Positions 15,294-21,182 of a stretch of DNA of 21,182 bases are shown piece after piece. The notes beneath the pieces were generated by a model, which worked only from the letters and a program-made list of their open reading frames with translations, was not told the DNA's origin and made no database searches. The translations under genes and the position numbers were made by a program. Origin of the DNA: a bacterium (lineage in GTDB: Bacteria > Actinomycetota > Acidimicrobiia > UBA5794 > ZC4RG35). Position 1 is the first letter of the stretch. Every line of letters begins with the position of its first letter. The stretch spans positions 1-21,182 of the forward strand of contig JAPPKR010000051.1 of the NCBI GenBank assembly GCA_028819835.1, written 5' to 3'.

Positions 15294-16280
15294 TCACTCC
15301 ACCAGGGCGGGGAGTATCTCCTCGGTGACTCTCCGGAACTGATGGGCTTCGTCGTAGGCTGCGATCCTGAGTGTGATGGTGGTCGCTCCGGCGTCGGCGA
15401 ACTCATTGATGCGCCTGATGCACTCGGAGGGATCGCCGATCGCCACCCAGCGTTCCAGGAACCCCCGGTCGTAGTCCGTGAAGTAGTAGTCCCGCATGTA
15501 TGACTGCACTTCCTCCATCCCGCGTCCGGGCCGCTCGGTGACGTGGATGTTGTAGTACAAGCAGGCCTCGAAGTCGTCCCCCAGCGGGCGGCCCTCTTCC
15601 TCGCCGTACTGCTTGATGGTCGCCAGGGTGGCGGCCAGGCTGTCGGGAGTGTTGCCGGTGGTCATCCAGCCGTCTCCAAGCCGGGCGATCCGTCGCAGGA
15701 TCCTCTCTGACAGCTTGGGGAAGGCGGGATTGGCATGTCCCGTGATCCAGATGGGAAGGGGCTGCTGCACCGGCCTTGGCAGCACCGTCACGTCCTCGAA
15801 GCTGTTGTAGGTCCCGTGATAGGAGGCGTTCTCGGTTTCCGACACCAGGCGGAGGACCTCGATGGCCTCTTCCATGCGCCTGCTCCTCGTGGATGGATCG
15901 ATCCCGAAGGCGGCGAACTCCTCTTCGAACTGCCCGCCGCCGGCTTCCCGCTGTCCCTGGCAGGCAACGAAGATGGATCGGCCCCCGGAGACGAAGTCGA
16001 AGCTGAGCCACTGGTAGGCCATCAACAGGGCGTCGCGAAGAGGTGTGCTGGCCATGCAGCCCACGCCCAGCTTTACGCGCTCGGTATGGGCGGCCAGCGC
16101 CCCGAGGGCGACAAGGGCGTCCACCCGGGGCTTGGCGAAGATCGAGTCGCCCAGCCAGACCGAGTCCCAAACCTCGGCCTGGTCGGCCGCCCGGGCCAGA
16201 CTGTTCATCTCCTCCATGGAGGACATCCCCAACAGGACGCTCCGATTCGACAAAGTCAGCCCGTACTTTGTCCGGCCCAT
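15294..16280 (-). CDS. LLM-class (luciferase-like) flavin-dependent oxidoreductase
   Basis: Bacterial-luciferase-like TIM barrel, an enzyme group using FMN or F420. The N-terminus MGRTKYGLTLSNR is a typical first strand. WDSVWLGDSIF and then AHTERVKLGVGCMASTPL are characteristic of the family, as are RRMEEAIEVLR, PRPVQQPLPIWITG and ARLGDGWMTTG. Cofactor choice cannot be read from the sequence; F420 is common in actinobacteria. ATG 16280 has an AGGAGG very close (3 nt) and an adjacent GAGAG. It is transcribed with the VOC gene 10 nt downstream and lies 120 nt after the hydroxyacyl-CoA dehydrogenase. The substrate is unknown: oxidation of a small aldehyde, ketone or lactone is possible. Confidence 0.85.
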   Translation of the reverse strand: MGRTKYGLTLSNRSVLLGMSSMEEMNSLARAADQAEVWDSVWLGDSIFAKPRVDALVALGALAAHTERVKLGVGCMASTPLRDALLMAYQWLSFDFVSGGRSIFVACQGQREAGGGQFEEEFAAFGIDPSTRSRRMEEAIEVLRLVSETENASYHGTYNSFEDVTVLPRPVQQPLPIWITGHANPAFPKLSERILRRIARLGDGWMTTGNTPDSLAATLATIKQYGEEEGRPLGDDFEACLYYNIHVTERPGRGMEEVQSYMRDYYFTDYDRGFLERWVAIGDPSECIRRINEFADAGATTITLRIAAYDEAHQFRRVTEEILPALVE

Positions 16281-16307
16281 GGACCTCCTCTCTCCGAAGC
16301 CCCGCCC

Positions 16308-16315
16308 AATCTAAT
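16308..16315 (-). promoter_or_regulatory. -10-like element upstream of the monooxygenase gene
   Basis: ATTAGATT on the minus strand, 27 nt before the monooxygenase ATG, is identical to 13055-13062 before the plus-strand amidohydrolase. Its TAGATT core matches TANNNT. No clear -35 is visible. It could give the monooxygenase-VOC pair its own promoter. Confidence 0.25.
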
Positions 16316-16362
16316 AGCCGTGGCTGCGCTGGCCGCCGACTCTCCGCGGTCGCTCAATGGAA

Positions 16363-16375
16363 CCCGACACTCGGG
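16363..16375. repeat. Small hairpin after the hydroxyacyl-CoA dehydrogenase gene
   Basis: CCCGA-CAC-TCGGG, 5 bp arms, 26 nt past the dehydrogenase stop on the minus strand. It is not followed by a T-run there, so it is at best a weak terminator or attenuator between the two parts of the minus-strand cluster. Confidence 0.2.
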
Positions 16376-16400
16376 ACTGATCCAGGAAGGGACTTGCTCC

Positions 16401-17258
16401 TTACAGGTAGCTGTAGAAGCCTCGCCCGCTCTTGCGGCCGGTCCATCCTGACTCGACCAGTCGGGCCAGGAGCGGTGGGGGAGCGTTGGCAGGGTCGCGG
16501 AACTCTTCGTACAGGACCTTGCCGATCTCGTAGATGGTGTCAAGTCCTATGAAGTCAGCCAACTCGAAGGGTCCCATGGGATGGTTCAATCCCGTCTTGA
16601 CGGCCGTGTCGATGTCCTCGCGGGTGGCGACGCCCGCCTCGAGCATGCGCACCGCCGACATCAGGAACGGGACCACCAGCCCATTGACCACGAACCCTGC
16701 TTGATCTCGGCACAGCACCACGCTCTTTCCCAGGTGGACAGAGACGAAGTCGTTCACGATCTTCAGCGTGTCCTCCGAAGTGGTGATCGCAGGGATCACC
16801 TCAACCAGTTTCATCACCGGAGCCGGGTTGAAGAAGTGGATCCCCACCACATTCTCGGGACGGGTGGTGGCCGCGCCCAGGCGGGCGATGGGAATCGATG
16901 AAGTGTTGGAAGCCAGGATGGTGTCGGGGTCCTCGACCAGGTGGTCAAGTCGCTCGAATACGGTCAGCTTCAGCGCGATTACCTCCGAGACCGCCTCAAT
17001 CACCAGTTGGCTCCGGGACAGACTCTCCAAGTCGTCGCTCACCGTCACTTTGGCGAGGATTCTCTCCTGTTCGTCGGTCGTCATCTTTCCCCGCGCCACC
17101 GCCTTAGCGGTGGAGCCGACGATCCGCTGGTAGGACGCCTCGGCTCGCGCCGAATCGGCTTCCACCACGGTCACATCGCACCCGGCCCGGGCGCACACCT
17201 CGGCGATGCCCGAACCCATCAATCCACCTCCGACGACTCCGACTCTCGTTATGTTCAT
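16401..17258 (-). CDS. 3-hydroxybutyryl-CoA dehydrogenase
   Basis: NAD-dependent oxidation or reduction of 3-hydroxyacyl-CoA, in fatty acid breakdown or butyrate/polyhydroxybutyrate-type metabolism. The Rossmann part starts RVGVVGGGLMGSGIAE (glycines at 10, 12 and 15). ASNTSS at about 117-121, the catalytic His141 in HFFNPAP with Glu153 in VEVIP, and NHPMGPFELAD follow in the family order. The helical C-terminal domain is complete. Length 285 is normal for the single-function form. One small oddity is VVNGL at 191-195, where many homologues have VVNRL. ATG 17258 has GGAG 6 nt upstream. It lies 36 nt after the COG4091 gene, so both may belong to one operon. No thiolase or enoyl-CoA hydratase is nearby to fix the pathway. 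Homologues carry names such as hbd, fadB2 or paaH. Confidence 0.9.
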   Translation of the reverse strand: MNITRVGVVGGGLMGSGIAEVCARAGCDVTVVEADSARAEASYQRIVGSTAKAVARGKMTTDEQERILAKVTVSDDLESLSRSQLVIEAVSEVIALKLTVFERLDHLVEDPDTILASNTSSIPIARLGAATTRPENVVGIHFFNPAPVMKLVEVIPAITTSEDTLKIVNDFVSVHLGKSVVLCRDQAGFVVNGLVVPFLMSAVRMLEAGVATREDIDTAVKTGLNHPMGPFELADFIGLDTIYEIGKVLYEEFRDPANAPPPLLARLVESGWTGRKSGRGFYSYL

Positions 17259-17294
17259 GTATCTCTCCAGACGGGGCTTTTGGTTGCCTACCGA

Positions 17295-18611
17295 TTATGG
17301 CCTGTCGCGAGAACCGTCCAGAACGTTCCCGCCCATCAGGGCATCCTGGGACCTTCGCAGACCGACGATGGTGTTCGACTCGTCCAACTCCAGGTCGCCG
17401 TAGGTGAGAACTGCTCCCGCTTTGACATCGTTGGCGAGCCGGGAGCCGGATGCCAGGCCGAGGGGCGCCAGGTCCTCCCGGCGGGCCACCTGGGCCTTTT
17501 CAATCACCCCGTAGACGGAGAAACCCCCCAACCCGTCAATCCGTTCCCCGCTTCGAAGGTCCTTCTTGGCGACCGCTACCGTCTCGGCCGAGGGGGGACG
17601 GTCGGTGGCCAGGGTGGTCTCGCCCCGGAGCACCGCCTTGGCGATGGAGATCGGGGTCTCGAGGCTGGTGAGATGGTAAGGGCGATACAGCGCCCAGTAG
17701 GGGCCCTCTCCCACTTTCAGGTACCGGAGGTCCCGCACCAACTTGGGATGGTCGGTTGTGAACACCAGAAACACCCCGGGGGCGACACCCCGCCCGTAGT
17801 CAACACGTCCGGCCTCGGACAGGATTCCCCCGTTCTCCTCCGGAATGTAGGTGGAGGCAAGGGTGTCGGGAGTCACCTCCGGACCGTGCATCCCTCGGCG
17901 GTCGGGCAGGTACCCGAGAGCGTTGGAGATGGTGGTCATCTCCATCATGGTCTTGGTGCCGTCCACAAACGACGCCAGCATCTTGGGGTTCATCATTTGG
18001 CGGCGGGCGGTCTCCTCCATGGTGTCTGGGTTGGCGGTGGGTATCAACGGGTTGTTCTTCCCCTTCCCCACGCTCACAACCTCGTATCCCAGGAGAGTGG
18101 CGAACTCGTACAACTCGGCAATTGCCCCCGGCTCGTCGCCGCCCGACAGCGAGTAGACCACCCCCGCCTCCCTCGCCCGCTGTCGGAGGATGGCGCCCAC
18201 GGTGGCGTCGGCCTCAACGTTCATCTGCATCACGTGCTTTCCCGCTGCTATCGCCTCGAGGGCCACCCTGGCGCCCATCTCCGGTATCCCGGTTGCCTCC
18301 ACCGTGATGTCGAGGGGATGTGCGCTGGCCACGGCGGCGTTGGTGGTGTGCACCCGCTTTCCGTCTGCGATTGCCTGCGATGCCCGGTCGGGGTCGTCGG
18401 TCTGGATGACCTCGGTATCCTCGATCCCGGCCGAGCGGTAGATCGCCGCCGAACGTCCGCTTCCCCGGTCCACTATCACGTAGGCGCCCATCCCCTCCAT
18501 CCGCTCCATGGTGATAGCCAGTCCCTCGCCCATCTGGCCGGCGCCCACTATCCCGACCTTGATGGGGTCTCCGGCGGCCTGGCGGGAACGGAGCAGGGAG
18601 CTGAGGGTCAC
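17295..18611 (-). CDS. COG4091 homoserine-dehydrogenase-like protein with SAF domain
   Basis: NAD(P)-binding protein of the group called predicted homoserine dehydrogenase with C-terminal SAF domain. The Rossmann fold holds GIVGAGQMGEG, with the G-x-G-x-x-G at 23-28, and VEATGIPEMGARVALEAI with GKHVMQMNVEAD follows. The C-terminal SAF part covers about 345-425 (AKKDLRSGERIDG, VYGVIEKA and GLASGSRLANDVKAG). Its true substrate is not known; because real homoserine dehydrogenases lack SAF, a sugar acid or similar polyhydroxy acid is possible. GTG 18611 fits homologues, which begin with a short leader before PI-VGIVGAG. No ribosome site precedes it, but TAAACT lies 9 nt upstream (a possible leaderless start). 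The gene is followed after 36 nt by the hydroxyacyl-CoA dehydrogenase. The length of 438 is usual. Confidence 0.8.
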   Translation of the reverse strand: MTLSSLLRSRQAAGDPIKVGIVGAGQMGEGLAITMERMEGMGAYVIVDRGSGRSAAIYRSAGIEDTEVIQTDDPDRASQAIADGKRVHTTNAAVASAHPLDITVEATGIPEMGARVALEAIAAGKHVMQMNVEADATVGAILRQRAREAGVVYSLSGGDEPGAIAELYEFATLLGYEVVSVGKGKNNPLIPTANPDTMEETARRQMMNPKMLASFVDGTKTMMEMTTISNALGYLPDRRGMHGPEVTPDTLASTYIPEENGGILSEAGRVDYGRGVAPGVFLVFTTDHPKLVRDLRYLKVGEGPYWALYRPYHLTSLETPISIAKAVLRGETTLATDRPPSAETVAVAKKDLRSGERIDGLGGFSVYGVIEKAQVARREDLAPLGLASGSRLANDVKAGAVLTYGDLELDESNTIVGLRRSQDALMGGNVLDGSRDRP

Positions 18612-18620
18612 GTGACAGCC

Positions 18621-18626
18621 AGTTTA
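18621..18626 (-). promoter_or_regulatory. -10-like box of the COG4091 gene
   Basis: On the minus strand TAAACT fits TANNNT and ends 9 nt before the GTG at 18611. With no Shine-Dalgarno sequence present, transcription from here would start at or near the GTG, giving a leaderless mRNA as is common in actinobacteria. No clear -35 is seen. Confidence 0.3.
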
Positions 18627-18678
18627 TTGGTTAGGCCGATCTGTTTGTTGAATCCAGTCTTCGAACCGCCTGGGAAGA

Positions 18679-18691
18679 ACCCGGTCCGGGT
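18679..18691. terminator. Weak terminator-like palindrome after the FAD oxidase gene
   Basis: ACCCGG-T-CCGGGT, a palindrome with 6 bp arms, begins about 5 nt after the FAD oxidase stop on the minus strand and is followed there by TCTTCCC, not a clean T-run. It may slow transcription between this gene and the COG4091 gene, or be an operator. The remainder of the 85-nt gap shows nothing else but the -10-like box. Confidence 0.25.
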
Positions 18692-18696
18692 GGAGG

Positions 18697-20313
18697 CTAA
18701 ACCGTCGATGTGTCGGCGGGCCTCGCCAACAACACTCCCGGATTGAGGATTCCCTTCGGGTCGAGACGTCCCTTGGCCCGAGCCAGGACATCCCCGAACA
18801 AGGGTGGCCGCTGCTTCTCGTACCAGGGCCGGTGGTCTCGTCCTATCGCGTGATGGTGGGTGATGGTGCCGCCGTTGTCCAGCACCGCGTCCGAAACGGA
18901 GCGTTTGATGTCCCGCCATTGTTCGAGCATGGATCCGGGGTCGGCGCCGCAGTGGAAGGCGAAGTAGGGAGCTGGACCGTCCGGGTAAGCATGGCTGAAT
19001 CGAACTGAGACTACGCCCTCCTTGCCGGTTGCTGCCCGGATGGCCTGTTCCGTGGCGTCTTTCACCGAGTGGTAAAAGGACTCGAATCGGTCCCAGGTGA
19101 TGGCAGACTCGAAGGTGTCGGAGATGATGCCTCGCGGTGTGAGGATCTCCCGGCCGTACGGCATCCTGATGAAGGCGTCCCGCCAAGCGCCGACCGCGCC
19201 TATAAGGTGGGCGTCGGGATTGGCCCGCCAGTCGACATCGGGCACGCCGCCGTGATCCCGAGCGCATTCCTCGGCCCGGTCCATCCAGGCAACGACCGGG
19301 TGGTCGGCCGATTCGAAGGACACGACCAGCAGTGTGAAGGAACCGTCCCCGGCGCCGTTCACGGCCAGTTCCACCCCGTCGACGATCCTTGCGTTGGCCG
19401 GGAACAGTCCCGCCTGCGCGATGGCTCGCACCGCCCCGGCGGCTTGCAGGAATCCCGGAAAACGATATCCGGCGGTGGCCTTGAAAGAGACTCGGCCCTG
19501 CAATCGCACCCAGGCTTCGGTGACTATTCCCAGGGTTCCCTCCGAGCCGATCATCAGGCGATCCGGGCTGGGGCCCGCGCCGGAACCGGGCAGGCGGCGC
19601 GACTGCATCCTCCCGGCCGGCGTGACCATGCAGATGCTCTCCACCAAGTCGTCTATGTGGGTGTAGAGAGTTGCGAAGTGGCCGCCGGAGCGGGTTGCTA
19701 TCCAGCCTCCCAGGGTGGAGTGCTGGAAGGACTGGGGGAAGTGCCGGAGCGTCATCCCGTGGGGCTTCAAACCGGCCTCCAGTTCCGGACCCCGGGCCCC
19801 GCCCTGGATGCGCGCCGCTCTCGAGACCGGGTCCACTTCGAGCACCCGGTTCATCCGGCTCATGTCCAGGGTGATCGTTCCCGAGAAACCCTGGCCGATG
19901 TCGGGCGTGACTCCGCCCACGACTGACGAGCCGCCACCGTATGGGACCAGGGCCGCTCCGACCTCTCCGGCCCATTCCATCAGGGCCGTCACGTCGCCTT
20001 CGTCTCTCGGATACGCGATCACGTCGGGGGCATGGTCGAAGTCCCGGGCGAATATCCGGATCGAGTCCGGCTGGGACTGCCCGAAGGCGTGCAGGATTCG
20101 TTCGTATGGTTCCTGGGTGCAGATCGCTTCCAGGCTGTCGGGTGGCTTCAAGCGAGGCGCCCGGAGGGAGATTCCGTCGAGAGGGGGCACCTGGGCGTTC
20201 CCCGAGCCCCGGACGCCGAACCGGGCGAGAGTCCGCAGCAGCGTCTCCCGGTCTCCGGGTGACAAGCCTTGCCCTTCATGTCCCCACCCCCAGTACTTGA
20301 GCCGCGGCGCCAT
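18697..20313 (-). CDS. FAD-linked oxidase, alkyldihydroxyacetonephosphate synthase-like
   Basis: Cytosolic flavoprotein of the FAD_binding_4 / FAD-oxidase_C type. The closest family by motif is alkyl-DHAP synthase, which swaps the acyl of acyl-DHAP for an alkyl ether. Evidence in order: PYGGGSSVVGG at about 124-134, the FAD-binding FQHSTLGGWIATRSGG at 197-211, GSEGTLGIVTE at 256-266, FSHAYPDGPAPYF, and the HHH motif at 486-488 that the known synthase needs, followed by DPKGILNPG. No secretion signal or membrane segment is visible. ATG 20313 has a GGAGG eight nt upstream. Length 538 is right for a bacterial member. No other ether-lipid gene is nearby, so the alternative is a D-lactate- or glycolate-type oxidase; the HHH argues against it. 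It is divergent from leuS. Confidence 0.82.
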   Translation of the reverse strand: MAPRLKYWGWGHEGQGLSPGDRETLLRTLARFGVRGSGNAQVPPLDGISLRAPRLKPPDSLEAICTQEPYERILHAFGQSQPDSIRIFARDFDHAPDVIAYPRDEGDVTALMEWAGEVGAALVPYGGGSSVVGGVTPDIGQGFSGTITLDMSRMNRVLEVDPVSRAARIQGGARGPELEAGLKPHGMTLRHFPQSFQHSTLGGWIATRSGGHFATLYTHIDDLVESICMVTPAGRMQSRRLPGSGAGPSPDRLMIGSEGTLGIVTEAWVRLQGRVSFKATAGYRFPGFLQAAGAVRAIAQAGLFPANARIVDGVELAVNGAGDGSFTLLVVSFESADHPVVAWMDRAEECARDHGGVPDVDWRANPDAHLIGAVGAWRDAFIRMPYGREILTPRGIISDTFESAITWDRFESFYHSVKDATEQAIRAATGKEGVVSVRFSHAYPDGPAPYFAFHCGADPGSMLEQWRDIKRSVSDAVLDNGGTITHHHAIGRDHRPWYEKQRPPLFGDVLARAKGRLDPKGILNPGVLLARPADTSTV

Positions 20314-20415
20314 CGGTCTGACCTCCCTTCTGTCAGGTGCCTAGGGCGATCATCCTAACTCCCAAACCACCGGCGGTTCGATCAGCCGGGTGGACAGAGG
20401 CCGGGTTCTGGGGAA

Positions 20416-20433
20416 TTCCAATATCGATTGGAA
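20416..20433. promoter_or_regulatory. Inverted repeat in front of leuS
   Basis: TTCCAAT-ATCG-ATTGGAA has perfect 7 bp arms around a 4-nt centre and is AT-rich against the GC-rich surroundings. It ends 14 nt before the -10-like TAAAGT, where a regulator would contact or replace -35 binding. This is the best-formed repeat of the window. The bound regulator is unknown. Confidence 0.5.
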
Positions 20434-20447
20434 GGCTTGCAGGCCGG

Positions 20448-20453
20448 TAAAGT
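20448..20453 (+). promoter_or_regulatory. -10-like box of leuS
   Basis: TAAAGT fits TANNNT and ends 8 nt before the leuS ATG at 20462. There is no ribosome site in between, so a leaderless leuS mRNA is plausible. A standard -35 at 17 nt is not seen. Confidence 0.4.
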
Positions 20454-20461
20454 TCTCCCCT

Positions 20462-21182
20462 ATGGAATACGATGTCGCCTCGATCGAGGCGAAGTGGCAG
20501 GATTACTGGGAGCAGAACAGGACTTTCTATACCAAAGAGGACTCCGAGCGGCCCAAGTACTACAACCTGCAGATGTATCCCTATCCCTCCGGGGATCTCC
20601 ACATGGGGCACCTCCGGAACTACACCTATGTGGACCTTCTCACCCGCTACCGGAAGATGCAGGGCTACAACGTACTCTCCCCGATGGGCTGGGACTCCTT
20701 CGGCCTGCCGGCGGAGAACGCCGCCATCGCCACCGGCGTGCATCCCCGGGAGTTCACCGAGCGTCAGATAACCCGCATGAAGTCCCAACTCCGGCGGCTG
20801 GGGGCCGTGTACGACTGGAGTAGGGAACTCGCCTGTCACACACCCGAGTACTACCGCTGGGACCAGTGGCTGTTCCTCAAGCTCTACGAGCAGGGCCTCG
20901 CCTACAAGTCCCGGTCCGCCGTCAACTGGTGTGAGCAGGACCAGACGGTGCTGGCCAACGAGCAGGTGGTGAACGGAGCCTGCGAGCGGTGCGAGTCCCC
21001 GGTGGTCCGCCGCGATCTGGAACAATGGCACTTCCGGATCACCGCCTACGCCGACCGCCTGCTGGAGGACTTGGAGGGGCTTGACTGGCCTGAGCGGGTG
21101 AAGGTGATGCAGCAGAACTGGATTGGCCGATCGGAGGGGTGTGACTTCACCATCGAGGTGGAGGACGGCGACGGGGCCTTCG
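20462..21182 (+). CDS. leuS: Leucyl-tRNA synthetase (3' end cut by window)
   Basis: Charges tRNA-Leu with leucine. The 240 visible residues begin MEYDVASIEAKWQDYWEQ and reach MYPYPSGDLHMGHLRNY, where HMGH is the class I HIGH motif of LeuRS. NVLSPMGWDSFGLPAENAA and YDWSRELACHTPEYYRWDQW are LeuRS signatures. VNWCEQDQTVLANEQV with a CERC pair, CERCESPV, forms the zinc-ribbon insert, and QQNWIGRSEG leads into the editing domain. The frame is open to the right edge; the KMSKS motif and C-terminal part lie beyond it. ATG 20462 is the only sensible start. The upstream inverted repeat and -10-like box suggest regulated, possibly leaderless expression. Confidence 0.97.
   Translation, partial: MEYDVASIEAKWQDYWEQNRTFYTKEDSERPKYYNLQMYPYPSGDLHMGHLRNYTYVDLLTRYRKMQGYNVLSPMGWDSFGLPAENAAIATGVHPREFTERQITRMKSQLRRLGAVYDWSRELACHTPEYYRWDQWLFLKLYEQGLAYKSRSAVNWCEQDQTVLANEQVVNGACERCESPVVRRDLEQWHFRITAYADRLLEDLEGLDWPERVKVMQQNWIGRSEGCDFTIEVEDGDGAF

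Larger units (their letters stand above)
20314..20461. other. Divergent promoter region, FAD oxidase / leuS
   Basis: This 148-nt gap has a strong minus-strand ribosome site for the FAD oxidase (GGAGG eight nt from its ATG) and a plus-strand inverted repeat plus -10-like box for leuS, listed separately. No T-box elements (no AGGGTGG-like antiterminator core) and no small gene were seen. A minus-strand TAGGAT could be a -10 for the oxidase, but without a recognisable -35. Confidence 0.55.

Noticed and set aside
15284..15406. Longer start for the VOC gene at 15406
   Set aside because: The extra 41 residues lie within the monooxygenase gene and do not resemble a VOC strand; GTG 15283 fits.
16941..18746. 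601-residue open frame on the plus strand opposite the COG4091 and hydroxyacyl-CoA dehydrogenase genes
   Set aside because: Antisense to two clear genes, no domain recognised, with shadow-like composition.
20314..20461. T-box leader before leuS
   Set aside because: The gap is short and lacks the conserved T-box core; an inverted repeat and -10 box explain it better.
1..21182. tRNA, rRNA, CRISPR, insertion sequence or integrase
   Set aside because: No cloverleaf, direct repeat array, transposase motif or terminal repeats were seen by eye. A tRNAscan-like search would be decisive for very small RNA genes.

Overview
The window is high-GC, tightly packed bacterial DNA that looks like an actinobacterium, most likely in or near the class Acidimicrobiia. 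The phylum rests on the gene order gmk-rpoZ-coaBC-metK-priA-def-fmt-rpe-ribD-ribE-ribBA, on a PriA that keeps its eight zinc cysteines but has lost the helicase motifs, and on the actinobacterial style of CoaBC and omega. The class is an inference from gene order and catabolic content and was not tested by phylogeny. I saw no mobile element, CRISPR array, rRNA or tRNA.

Positions 1-10104 form one plus-strand housekeeping block of eleven genes with almost no spacing. Several stop and start codons overlap (rpoZ/coaBC, metK/priA, ribD/ribE, ribE/ribBA), so translation is probably coupled. The block joins GMP kinase, the RNA polymerase omega subunit, coenzyme A synthesis, S-adenosylmethionine synthesis, replication restart, N-formylmethionine addition and removal, the pentose phosphate epimerase and riboflavin synthesis. 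Lumazine synthase (ribH), which usually follows ribBA, and rsmB, which often lies between fmt and rpe, are both missing here.

Positions 10138-20313 are an accessory, catabolic-looking region. It holds a minus-strand N-acyl-D-amino-acid deacylase-like amidohydrolase with a zinc-free MDR reductase upstream of it, and a divergent plus-strand metal amidohydrolase. Next comes a minus-strand run of five genes: an alkyl-DHAP-synthase-like FAD oxidase, a COG4091 homoserine-dehydrogenase-like protein with a SAF domain, a 3-hydroxybutyryl-CoA dehydrogenase, a luciferase-like monooxygenase, and a VOC/glyoxalase-like protein. No single pathway is proven. The content suggests uptake-independent processing of amides, acyl-CoAs and small oxidised compounds, typical of heterotrophic environmental actinobacteria.

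From 20462 the plus strand enters leuS, which is cut by the window edge. The most interesting non-coding signals are a 7+7 bp inverted repeat just upstream of a -10-like box that sits 8 nt before the leuS ATG (possible leaderless mRNA with an operator), a similar arrangement before the plus-strand amidohydrolase, and a second possible leaderless start at the COG4091 gene. The clearest protein-level oddities are a changed NPTGRF motif in MetK, a Cys-to-Asp change at the expected metal ligand of the D-aminoacylase-like protein, and a Cys-to-Gly change in the CoaC half of CoaBC.
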